Shown here: positions 34,039-41,725 of the stretch, piece by piece
Position numbering within the stretch: the first letter of the stretch is position 1
Layout: the number at the start of each line of letters is the position of its first letter
Assembly: GCA_942492855.1 (NCBI GenBank)
Contig: OW818647.1
Span: 2,542,001 to 2,606,000 of the forward strand
Direction of reading: 5' to 3'
Source of the DNA: G963677485 sp942492855
GTDB taxonomy: Bacteria > Armatimonadota > HRBIN16
DNA length: 64,000 nucleotides
Notes under the pieces: generated by a model
The model's database searches: none
What the model saw: only the letters and a program-made list of their open reading frames with translations
What the model was told of the DNA's origin: nothing
Position numbers and translations under genes: made by a program

Positions 34039-35325
34039 GTGCCATTTCAACCTGACGAAACAAAACTTCATTTTGATACCCTGGCTCTGCATGGAGGGCA
34101 TGTGCCCGATAGCGATACATTAAGTCGCGCCGTGCCGTTATACCTCAGTTCATCATTTGTGTTTGAAGATGCTGACCATGCCGCCCGCTTGTTTGCCCTG
34201 GAGCAGGCCGGTAACATCTACACAAGGCTGGGTAACCCCACCACAGCGATTTTGGAGAAGCGTCTGGCGTTGATGGAGGGCGGTGTGGCGGCATTAGCGA
34301 CCGCCAGCGGGCAAGCTGCCGAGTTACTGGCCATCACCAACATCGCCCAGGCTGGTGACCACATCGTGGCGGGTTCCACACTCTACGGCGGCACCTACGC
34401 CCTCATGAAACACTCATTGCCCCGTATGGGCATCGAGACCAGTTTTGTTGACCCCAGTGAGGTTGATAGTTTCCGGCAGGCGATACGGCCAAACACCAAA
34501 GCACTGTATGCCGAAACTCTGGGCAATCCCCTGTTGAATGTGATTGACATCCAGGCCATCGCTGATATCGCCCATGAGGCGGGTATCCCGCTGATCATAG
34601 ATAACACAATGGCGACCTGCGCTCTTGTCAAACCGCTGGAGCACGGAGCCGATATCGTGGTTTACTCTGCTACCAAATATCTGGCAGGGCACGGCGCGGT
34701 CATCGGCGGAGCAATTATCGACAGCGGGAAGTTTGACTGGAACAACGTGAAGTTCCCAGGGTTCACTCACCCTGATGCCAGTTACCACGGGCTGGTTTTC
34801 GCCGATATGGGCCCGATGGCGTTCATCAACAAGGCGCGGCTATGCGGCTTGCGCGACCTGGGAGCCTGCATCAGCCCGTTCAATGCGTGGGCTATCATGT
34901 TGGGGATTGAGACACTCGGGCTGCGTATGGAGCGGCACAGCAGCAACGCGATGAAGGTGGCTCAGTACCTGGAGGCCCATCCCAACGTGGCTTGGATCAG
35001 TTATCCTGGTCTGCCCAGCAGCAGCACGCATGAGATTGCCAAGAGATACTTCCAGAAGGGCCTGTATAGTGGCATGATCGGCTTTGGTATCAAGGGTGGT
35101 CTGGAAGCAGGCAAGGCGTTCATCAACAAGTTGAAGCTGGTCAGTCTACTGGCGAATATCGGCGACGCCAAGTCGCTGGTGATTCATCCTGCCAGCACCA
35201 CGCACCAGCAGTTGTCCGCTGAAGAGCAGGTATCCAGCGGAGTGACGCCTGACTTCATCCGGCTCTCTGTGGGCATTGAGGACGTGCAGGATATCATCGC
35301 CGACCTGGAGCAGGCACTGGGGTAA
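34039..35325 (+). CDS. metY: O-acetylhomoserine/O-succinylhomoserine sulfhydrylase (homocysteine synthase)
   Basis: A 428-residue PLP enzyme of the Cys/Met metabolism family. It makes homocysteine from O-acetylhomoserine and sulfide, for methionine synthesis. I choose GTG 34039, which follows TAGGAGAC; the frame open upstream overlaps the GNAT gene. Seen: YTRLGNPTTAILEKRLA near the start, the PLP-lysine motif YSATKYLAGHG, and SLVIHPASTTHQQLS near the end, diagnostic of the MetY/MetZ group. Family length is normal. A clear terminator lies 30 bases downstream. Confidence 0.9.
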   Translation: MPFQPDETKLHFDTLALHGGHVPDSDTLSRAVPLYLSSSFVFEDADHAARLFALEQAGNIYTRLGNPTTAILEKRLALMEGGVAALATASGQAAELLAITNIAQAGDHIVAGSTLYGGTYALMKHSLPRMGIETSFVDPSEVDSFRQAIRPNTKALYAETLGNPLLNVIDIQAIADIAHEAGIPLIIDNTMATCALVKPLEHGADIVVYSATKYLAGHGAVIGGAIIDSGKFDWNNVKFPGFTHPDASYHGLVFADMGPMAFINKARLCGLRDLGACISPFNAWAIMLGIETLGLRMERHSSNAMKVAQYLEAHPNVAWISYPGLPSSSTHEIAKRYFQKGLYSGMIGFGIKGGLEAGKAFINKLKLVSLLANIGDAKSLVIHPASTTHQQLSAEEQVSSGVTPDFIRLSVGIEDVQDIIADLEQALG

Positions 35326-35354
35326 GTGTAGAGCAATTCTAGAACATCAACGAT

Positions 35355-35386
35355 ACAGGCCAGCCGCATAAAGCTGGCCTGTTTTG
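35355..35386 (+). terminator. Intrinsic terminator after metY
   Basis: A perfect ten-base stem ACAGGCCAGC / GCTGGCCTGT with loop CGCATAAA, followed by TTTTGC, thirty bases after the metY stop codon. Confidence 0.85.
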
Positions 35387-35571
35387 CATCCGCTACCGGT
35401 AAGCATCCGCCGTGCTTGCACGGCAGCCCGGACAGTGGCAACCAAGTTACTTACTAACGCATAACCGCCACTAAAGGTATTACTGTATCTTGATGGCTAT
35501 ATGCTATACTTTTAGCATGTGATACCAATTGATAATCTGTATCACTATACGATTTATCCTAGGAGACATGC

Positions 35572-37725
35572 ATGTTACCACGATTTTGTAAACCGGCCTT
35601 GACGCTGATCGCGTTGGCAACTGCTTTAATCACCAATTACCCTCATCCATCATTTGCTTTACCGATGGAGGTATGGAATACCACCAGAATTAGCCCCATG
35701 AACGGCAATGGCATCATACAAGTCGCGGTGGGAGGAAGGCATACAGTCGCTCTGAAGTCCGATGGGCATGTGGTATGCTGGGGCGATTCGAAGTCAGGGA
35801 ACTTGATCGTCCCCTGGCCAAACTCGGGCATAATCGCAGTGGCAGCCGGCATAGAGCACACCGTGCTGTTACGCCGAAATGGAACGGTGACCACATTTGG
35901 TGTGGGTAACACCAATGGAAGTGGCAACCAACCCATCGTCAACAGTGGGATTCGGGCGATAGCTGCCGGTGATATGCACAGTATGGCTTTACGCAGTGAT
36001 GGCTCCATAGAGGTATGGGGGGACGACTCGTATGGTCAGAAGACCAATCTACCCGCACCAAACAGCGGATTTAAGGCCATCGCAGCAGCCGGTAACCGAT
36101 GTATGGCTTTGCGCCAGGACGGCAGCGTGGTCTGCTGGGGTGAGGATAGTGGCAACTGGGATGAAAACACAGTGCCCGCACCAAACAGCGGCTTTACAGA
36201 CATTGCCATCAGCCGCTATGCCAGTCTGGGGTTGAAGAGCGACGGCTCAGTGGTGCCTTGGGGGATGATCTACCGCCAGGAGATGCCTGATAGCTCTATA
36301 GTCACTACACCGTCGCCTAACTCCGGTTTTGTGGGAATCGCCTCGGGTATGGTGACACTGTTTGCCTGGAAAGCCGATGGCACTCTGGTTTCATTCGGTG
36401 GCGACTCATGGAACCAGATGCACGTATTACCAGTGACCTCCAATGTCCGAAGTGTGGCCGCTAACGACGAACATGTGGCTGCGGTGATGCGTGACGGCTC
36501 GGTGGTCTGCTGGGGTTTGAATAATTACGGCCAGTCCAGCGCATACGGCGTGCAGTCGTTCAAAAGCATGTCGCTAGGATCCTACCATGGTGCAGCCGTG
36601 AGAGATGACGGCAAGCTGGAGATATGGGGTGACAACGGGTTCAAGCAAGCAAAACTGCCTGTCGGGCTTGCTAATGCAGACTTTGACAAGGTGGCTTGTG
36701 GTTTTTACCATACGGTGGTGATCATGGCCGACGGGTCACTGAAAGCATGGGGAGATACCAACGCAGCAAAACTACCGGCGGAATCCACAGGATATAAAGA
36801 GGTCTCGGCAGGCAGTGGTTATACCATCGGGCTAAAAACTGGTGGCAGCCTGCGCGCCTGGGGCTGGAACGGTGACGGTCAAGTAAGCAATGTCCCATTG
36901 GATGGTTCATACAAAGCGATATCTGCAGGCGAAAGCCATGCATTGGCCTTGAAGAGCACCGGTGAGATTTCCGCATGGGGTAATAACAGCAACGACAACC
37001 GATGTGTTGTGCCTGAACCCAATTCTGGCTTCAAAGGCGTGGCAGCCGGATACAACCACAGTCTGGGGCTGAAGACCAATGGCAGCATAGTGGCATGGGG
37101 AAGCAATGCAAAAGGCCAGCTTAATATACCCAGCCCCAACTCTGGCTTCATAGCGGTCGCCGCAGGTGACGGTTATAGTATGGGCTTAAAATCCACCGGA
37201 GAAATCAAAGCGTGGGGTTCGGCCAATGTGCCTGACTTGAACACCGGGTTTACCTCCATCTGCGCTGGCCGATGGGCGATGGGCGGCATGCGCAACTATC
37301 GAATGATGAGCGGTCAAGCGTCCGTAAATGGGCTTCCATTAGCTAACCTGCCGGGTAAATTCGCACATTTTCAGCTTCAACAAACGGGATCTGAGTGGCC
37401 TGTGCAGTTTGATTCCGCTGTGCTGGATTCTCAGGCTCGCTATACGGTGCCAGTATTCATCGATGGTACGCTGGATGTTCATTGTGGAGTAGAGAATGCT
37501 CTGTCCATCAAGATCGGCGGTGTTCAGAACATGGATGCCGATGTGAATGCGTCTGTGGCTGGGGGAGATGCTAACGGAGACAACCAGGTCAACCTGTTTG
37601 ACTTCGTTGTTCTTGATTCCAACTTTGGTCGGTATACATCACAGGGTGATGTCGACTTGGATGGTGCGGTCACTTTGTTTGACTACGTGGTGATCGACCA
37701 AAACTTCGGGGCTCAAGGCAACTAG
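35572..37725 (+). CDS. Secreted RCC1-repeat protein with C-terminal dockerin
   Basis: A 717-residue exported protein (signal peptide about 1-29; TAGGAGA upstream of the ATG). Residues about 45-590 hold a dozen RCC1-type beta-propeller repeats of roughly 45-50 residues, each with a 'vaaG..hs.aLk.dGsv..WG.n..gq...p' pattern and linkers such as PAPNSGFKAIAAA. The last about 60 residues are the dockerin pair GDANGDNQVNLFDFVVLDS and DLDGAVTLFDYVVIDQ, ending NFGAQGN. RCC1 propellers bind proteins or other ligands. Attachment through the dockerin-like tail is inferred. It stands alone between two strong terminators. Confidence 0.87.
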   Translation: MLPRFCKPALTLIALATALITNYPHPSFALPMEVWNTTRISPMNGNGIIQVAVGGRHTVALKSDGHVVCWGDSKSGNLIVPWPNSGIIAVAAGIEHTVLLRRNGTVTTFGVGNTNGSGNQPIVNSGIRAIAAGDMHSMALRSDGSIEVWGDDSYGQKTNLPAPNSGFKAIAAAGNRCMALRQDGSVVCWGEDSGNWDENTVPAPNSGFTDIAISRYASLGLKSDGSVVPWGMIYRQEMPDSSIVTTPSPNSGFVGIASGMVTLFAWKADGTLVSFGGDSWNQMHVLPVTSNVRSVAANDEHVAAVMRDGSVVCWGLNNYGQSSAYGVQSFKSMSLGSYHGAAVRDDGKLEIWGDNGFKQAKLPVGLANADFDKVACGFYHTVVIMADGSLKAWGDTNAAKLPAESTGYKEVSAGSGYTIGLKTGGSLRAWGWNGDGQVSNVPLDGSYKAISAGESHALALKSTGEISAWGNNSNDNRCVVPEPNSGFKGVAAGYNHSLGLKTNGSIVAWGSNAKGQLNIPSPNSGFIAVAAGDGYSMGLKSTGEIKAWGSANVPDLNTGFTSICAGRWAMGGMRNYRMMSGQASVNGLPLANLPGKFAHFQLQQTGSEWPVQFDSAVLDSQARYTVPVFIDGTLDVHCGVENALSIKIGGVQNMDADVNASVAGGDANGDNQVNLFDFVVLDSNFGRYTSQGDVDLDGAVTLFDYVVIDQNFGAQGN

Positions 37726-37750
37726 TCACCCCGCGTTTCTAGATATCCTA

Positions 37751-37786
37751 CCGCCGCCACATCGCTCCGATGTGGCGGCGGTTTTG
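37751..37786 (+). terminator. Intrinsic terminator after the RCC1 protein
   Basis: A perfect 14-base stem CCGCCGCCACATCG / CGATGTGGCGGCGG with a three-base loop, followed by TTTTGTT; 25 bases past the stop codon. Confidence 0.92.
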
Positions 37787-38054
37787 TTGTGTGTCCAGCC
37801 TGTGTGACAGTTCCACATTCGTTTACTAGCCATTTATTGTAGTTGTGTGTAAAATGTAGATTGTGTGCGCCGTGATTCCGCGCAGCCCTCCCCAGACGGG
37901 AGACGCAGGACGAAGGAATACACGTCACTCCCCTGGGTGCCTGGTTTGACTGATGGGATGATGCCCATTAAGAAGCGCGAAAGCCGCCAGACGAGCCTCG
38001 GCTGCAGCAATACGCTTGCAGGAACCAAATACCTATAAGAGGTTATAGACTAAG
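37787..38054 (+). promoter_or_regulatory. Long leader region of rplS
   Basis: There are 268 bases between the previous terminator and rplS, without a gene. They contain a TAAAAT box (37850-37855) and, near the 3' half, several short pairings such as CTGCA/TGCAG (about 38002-38022). Ribosomal-protein L19 operons often have an autoregulatory leader, so this is a candidate, but I cannot match a known L19 leader motif. Confidence 0.35.
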
Positions 38055-38432
38055 ATGAACAAGCAAGCGATCATCATGGCCATCGAAAAGGAACAGATGA
38101 AGACCGATGTTCCCTTCTTCCGCCCTGGTGATAACGTCCGCGTCCACGCCAAAGTGGTGGAGGGCAACAAAGAGCGTATTCAGGTTTTCGAGGGTCTCGT
38201 CATTGCTCGTAAGCATGGCGGTTCCCGCGAGACCTTTATGGTTCGCAAGATTTCCAATGGTGTTGGTGTCGAGCGCGTCTTCATGGTGCATTCGCCCCGT
38301 GTAGATAAGATCGAAGTGGTTCGCCGCGGTAAAGTCCGACGCGCGAAACTTTACTACCTGCGCGCCAAGATTGGTAAGGCTGCCCGAATCAAAGAGCTTC
38401 GCACTGCCAAGTGGGATAAGCTGACTAAGTAA
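38055..38432 (+). CDS. rplS: 50S ribosomal protein L19
   Basis: A 125-residue L19 of normal length, sitting at the interface of the two ribosomal subunits. The diagnostic FRPGDNVRVHAKVVEGNKER, FEGLVIARK and GVERVFMVHSP stretches are present, and the tail is basic. It heads the rplS-lepB-rnhB-yraN cluster, a common bacterial arrangement; the trmD/rimM/rpsP genes usually upstream are absent. Its stop codon overlaps the lepB start by one base. Confidence 0.97.
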   Translation: MNKQAIIMAIEKEQMKTDVPFFRPGDNVRVHAKVVEGNKERIQVFEGLVIARKHGGSRETFMVRKISNGVGVERVFMVHSPRVDKIEVVRRGKVRRAKLYYLRAKIGKAARIKELRTAKWDKLTK

Positions 38433-39169
38433 TGACTGGTGGCTGGGTTGAGACTATAGCGAACCTCAACGTTCGCAGTGTCGTAGCCATCGCATTAGTG
38501 CTCACCTTACTGCGTTGGGGGCTGTGTTTTAACACAAACCCCTACGCACGGTGGGTCGCTGAGCTGTTTGAATCAGCGGCAATGGCGGTCGTCATCGTGT
38601 TCATGGTGATACGCCCGTTCGCCGTGCAGTCATTCTACATTCCCTCTGAATCTATGGTTCCTACTCTTCAGGTGTATGACCGCATCATGGTAGATAAGAT
38701 GAGCTACCGCTTACGCACCCCAAGTGTAGATGAGATCGTAGTTTTCAAAGCACCCAAGGTAGCCGATCCTAATGAGGTGGAGTTTATCAAGAGGTGTGTC
38801 GGGGTAGCCGGTGACATAGTTGAGGTTCGCGATGGTGTGCTGTATCGCAACGGCAAGGCGATCAAGGAACCATTCATCGCACAACAGCCTGACTATAGTA
38901 TGAAGATTGTGAACGGCAAAATCTATCGTACAGATGCCCGCGCTTCTGGTATCTTCCTTAACTTGTTGCCCTTGACTGAATCTAATGAGATTGACCATAT
39001 CATCGCCGCAAAGCCTGAAGCAGTGCCAGAAGGCTGCATATTGATGTTGGGCGATAACCGCAACAACAGCAATGATGGTCACATGTGGGGCTTTGTTCCG
39101 GTTGAAAGGGTAGTGGGGCGTGCCTGGCTGCTCTACTGGCCGGTGCAGCGGATGCGTGTCGTTAAGTAA
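38432..39169 (+). CDS. lepB: Signal peptidase I
   Basis: A 245-residue type I signal peptidase, which removes signal peptides from exported proteins at the outer face of the membrane. Two hydrophobic segments precede the catalytic domain. The nucleophile is S74 in IPSESMVPTL and the general base K120 in EFIKRCVGVAGD; box E reads LGDNRNNSNDG. It starts one base inside the rplS stop codon and overlaps rnhB at its 3' end, so the cluster is tightly coupled. Confidence 0.95.
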   Translation: MTGGWVETIANLNVRSVVAIALVLTLLRWGLCFNTNPYARWVAELFESAAMAVVIVFMVIRPFAVQSFYIPSESMVPTLQVYDRIMVDKMSYRLRTPSVDEIVVFKAPKVADPNEVEFIKRCVGVAGDIVEVRDGVLYRNGKAIKEPFIAQQPDYSMKIVNGKIYRTDARASGIFLNLLPLTESNEIDHIIAAKPEAVPEGCILMLGDNRNNSNDGHMWGFVPVERVVGRAWLLYWPVQRMRVVK

Positions 39170-39755
39170 CTGCCTGATAGGCGGCGTGGATGAGGCGGGG
39201 CGCGGATGCCTCGCCGGCCCCGTCGTGGCCTCGTGTGTCGTTCTGCCTCAGATTGATATTCCTCCCTTTATCAAAGACTCCAAAAAACTCTCCGCGGCCC
39301 AGCGGGCCAAAGCGTGTGAATGGGTTTTTGCACACGCCATATCGGTAGGTATCGGCCTGGCCGACGTGGCGGAGATTGAGCAGATCAATATCCTGCAGGC
39401 TGCCATGCTGGCCATGCGCCGCGCGGTAGAGAAGTGCGACCCACAACCCACTGAGCTGCGAATAGACGGCAACACACTTCCCCGCGGTTTGACCCTCCCG
39501 GCCGTTTGTATCGTGGGTGGTGATGACCTGGATGCAGCGATCAGTGCGGCCTCTATTGTGGCCAAAGTGACGCGTGATCTGCTGATGGATCGGCTGGACA
39601 AGCAGTTTCCTGGATATGGTCTGGCGAAACACAAAGGTTATGCCACTAAGATGCATAGAGATGCCATCATGAGCCTGGGGCTCACTGTGATCCATCGCCG
39701 CAGCTTCTGCGGCTTCCTGAAGCAACTGGAGCTGGATTTCGATGGCAGCACGTAA
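39156..39755 (+). CDS. rnhB: Ribonuclease HII
   Basis: A 199-residue RNase HII, removing RNA from RNA-DNA hybrids and misincorporated ribonucleotides. The catalytic GVDEAGRG lies next to the start, followed by the AASIVAKVTRD and FPGYGLAKHKGY motifs. I place the start at GTG 39156, inside the end of lepB, because conserved sequence begins right after it. A GTG at 39120 or CTG at 39171 is possible. It overlaps yraN by 14 bases. Confidence 0.92.
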   Translation: MSLSNCLIGGVDEAGRGCLAGPVVASCVVLPQIDIPPFIKDSKKLSAAQRAKACEWVFAHAISVGIGLADVAEIEQINILQAAMLAMRRAVEKCDPQPTELRIDGNTLPRGLTLPAVCIVGGDDLDAAISAASIVAKVTRDLLMDRLDKQFPGYGLAKHKGYATKMHRDAIMSLGLTVIHRRSFCGFLKQLELDFDGST

Positions 39756-40086
39756 GGGCACGTGGGCCGAGGAAGCTGCTTGTGTCTATCTACAGGCGCG
39801 CGGGCTGGTCATCCTTCAACGGAACTGGAAGAGCGGTGCCAATGAGGTTGACATCATCGCCCAGGATGGCGTACTGTTTGTGTTTGTGGAAGTGAAACAG
39901 CGCGAAATGAGCTACTTCGGACGGCCCAGTGAAGCGGTCAATGCAGCCAAGCGTCAGCGGCTTGTTTCATCCGCAGAGCAGTACCTCGCCTTGTTCGCCC
40001 CCGAGGCCAACGGTCGGATGGACATTGTGGAGGTGTTTGGAACCGAACAGAGCCACCGCATCAATTGGGTACCCGAGGCGTTTTAG
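39742..40086 (+). CDS. UPF0102 (YraN) endonuclease-like protein
   Basis: A 114-residue member of UPF0102, a PD-(D/E)xK-type nuclease fold. Seen: GTWAEEAACVYLQARGLVILQRNWK, then the core ANEVDIIAQDG...FVFVEVKQR with D and ExK. The family usually sits next to rnhB, as here, and is linked to DNA repair or uptake; its role is not firmly known. It is the last gene of the rplS cluster. Confidence 0.92.
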   Translation: MAARKGTWAEEAACVYLQARGLVILQRNWKSGANEVDIIAQDGVLFVFVEVKQREMSYFGRPSEAVNAAKRQRLVSSAEQYLALFAPEANGRMDIVEVFGTEQSHRINWVPEAF

Positions 40087-40178
40087 TGTGGGTAAGGTGG
40101 GGAGAAGCTTCCGCTGTTTGAAAGATATTTCGGCAGTATCCCGCAGATGTGGCGTGGTAGAAAGAATCACATCAACGG

Positions 40179-40352
40179 CCGCGGGCTGAAAGCCCTGCGG
40201 CTACTTATACGAAAAGCCCGTTAAAACGGGCTTTTCTGTACCATGCGTCGGATTCCGGTAAGCTACCATAACCCAGATCCGGTAGCGAATATCCAGCAGA
40301 CGGCTTTGAGCCGGCTTTTCGTTCAATTAGCCGCAGGGCTTTCAGCCCGCGG
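40179..40352. repeat. Palindromic element with embedded terminator
   Basis: Perfect 25-base inverted repeats (40179-40203 and 40328-40352; core CCGCGGGCTGAAAGCCCTGC) enclose about 120 bases. Inside, AAAAGCCCG (40212-40220) and CGGGCTTTT (40227-40235) form a hairpin followed by CTGT, which can act as a terminator for yraN and for the convergent DUF1385 gene. Confidence 0.75.
40212..40237. terminator. Bidirectional terminator-like hairpin between yraN and DUF1385
   Basis: A nine-base stem AAAAGCCCG / CGGGCTTTT with loop TTAAAA; it has A-run and T-run sides, so it can serve both converging transcripts. Confidence 0.65.
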
Positions 40353-40420
40353 CAGCTCTGGTGGGTAACAGACCGTGGATTTCATCACTGTGGAGAAATG
40401 CACCCGCTCCCACGCCATCC

Positions 40421-41347
40421 TCAGGAGGCCGAAGCCTGCTCGCGGTCGACTACGGCTTGGAGGGCGGTCAGAGCCACCTCGATCTGGTCTTCGCTGGGTT
40501 CGCGGGTGGTGATGAGCTGGCTGGCCAACCCGGGGGCGACCATGATCCGGGCCCAGAGGTGCTGGCGGTATTTACCGGCAAGCCTGATAATCTCGTAGCT
40601 TATGCCCGCCACGATGGGCATTAACGCCAAATGGTAGAGCACACGCAACGGCCACCAGGGTCGTCCAAGGAACGAGAAGACAATCACGCTCACGATCAGC
40701 ACGACCACGATGAAGCTGGTTCCGCAACGGGGGTGGATGCGCGTTTGCTTGAGCGCGTGCTCCATATCCAGCGGCTCGCCTGCTTCCCAGGTGTTGATCG
40801 CTTTGTGCTCGGCACCATGGTATTCAAATACGCGTCGGATTTCAGCCATTTTGCTGATCAGGCCGATGTAAAGAATAAAGATGATCGCCTTGATGACACC
40901 ATCCAGCAGGTTCAACATTAGAGGGAGGTGCTTCAGTGGTTTGTCGAGCAATCCGGTCAGGGCCGTGGGCAGGACCACAAACAACAACATCCCAAACACC
41001 AGGCCGAGGATGAGCGTGCCGGTGACGGCGATGTCGTTGATGGCGTTCTTGGGCTTATCCGACCCCTCATTCTGCTTCGCTTCCTCCTCCAACTGGATAT
41101 TGGCGGAAAACCGCAGAGCTTTGGTGCCAAGGGCCATGGCGTCGATCAATGCAAACATGCCCCTCAGGAATGGCCGTTTCATCCATGATAGCTTCGATAT
41201 CCATGAGAGGTTGAGGTCCTCTGTGTCCAGAGCGATGGTGCCATCGGGCTTACGGCAGGCGACGGCGAACACATGAAGCCCGCGCATCATCACACCTTCG
41301 ATAATGGCCTGGCCGCCATAAGGCGGACGGTTGTTTTGCTCTGACAT
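40421..41347 (-). CDS. DUF1385 family membrane protein
   Basis: A 308-residue YqhQ-like membrane protein. The DUF1385 signature YGGQAIIEGVMMRG is at the N terminus. There are four membrane segments and the family segment YHGAEHKAINTWEAGEPLDMEHALKQ with THPRCGTSFI-like RIHPRCGTSFIVVVL. The function is unknown. GGAGGT precedes the ATG. The gene usually sits between rpmE and prfA; here rpmE is directly upstream and no prfA follows. Confidence 0.9.
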   Translation of the reverse strand: MSEQNNRPPYGGQAIIEGVMMRGLHVFAVACRKPDGTIALDTEDLNLSWISKLSWMKRPFLRGMFALIDAMALGTKALRFSANIQLEEEAKQNEGSDKPKNAINDIAVTGTLILGLVFGMLLFVVLPTALTGLLDKPLKHLPLMLNLLDGVIKAIIFILYIGLISKMAEIRRVFEYHGAEHKAINTWEAGEPLDMEHALKQTRIHPRCGTSFIVVVLIVSVIVFSFLGRPWWPLRVLYHLALMPIVAGISYEIIRLAGKYRQHLWARIMVAPGLASQLITTREPSEDQIEVALTALQAVVDREQASAS

Positions 41348-41380
41348 ACGGAACCTCCATGTGAATCCTAAAACAGAGAA

Positions 41381-41406
41381 GGGCGAGAGCGTATACGCTC
41401 CCGCCC
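41381..41406 (-). terminator. Terminator of rpmE
   Basis: A nearly perfect palindrome GGGCGAGAGCGTA / TACGCTCCCGCCC. On the minus strand it is followed by TTCTCTGTTTT, 28 bases past the rpmE stop codon. Confidence 0.75.
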
Positions 41407-41434
41407 GTAAACTCTTGTGGCCAGGTTGAAGAGA

Positions 41435-41644
41435 CTACTTGTCCTGCTTCATACCATAGCGCTTCATGAACTTCTCTACGCGCCCTGCGGTGTCCATCAG
41501 TTTGGACTTGCCGGTGAAGAACGGATGGCAATTAGCGCAGATTTCAACGCGGATCTCTGGGGTCAAGCTGTGCGTCTGGAATGTGTTTCCACATGCGCAA
41601 GACACTTGACAAATTTTATAATCTGGGTGAATACCGGCCTTCAT
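41435..41644 (-). CDS. rpmE: 50S ribosomal protein L31 (zinc-binding form)
   Basis: A 69-residue L31. The start MKAGIHPDY (41644) has TAGGAGA upstream; an upstream extension in frame is not used. Zinc cysteines are in CQVSCACGNTF and ICANCHPFFTGKSK, so it is the C+ form. An extended -10 promoter (41696-41725) lies inside the end of the acnA gene. Confidence 0.96.
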   Translation of the reverse strand: MKAGIHPDYKICQVSCACGNTFQTHSLTPEIRVEICANCHPFFTGKSKLMDTAGRVEKFMKRYGMKQDK

Positions 41645-41695
41645 AGTTTGTCTCCTATACCTTGTACGTACGCTCATGCGGCGCACGCATTGAGT

Positions 41696-41725
41696 ATTAT
41701 ACCACTTTTATACGGTGGGTGTCTG
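41696..41725 (-). promoter_or_regulatory. Extended -10 promoter of rpmE
   Basis: On the minus strand, CAGACA, an 18-base spacer and TGGTATAAT (TATAAT complement at 41696-41701). It overlaps the 3' end of acnA. Confidence 0.5.

Noticed and set aside
37787..38054. rplS leader as a known L19 leader or riboswitch
   Set aside because: Only short pairings are seen and no known motif could be matched; kept as a low-confidence regulatory region.
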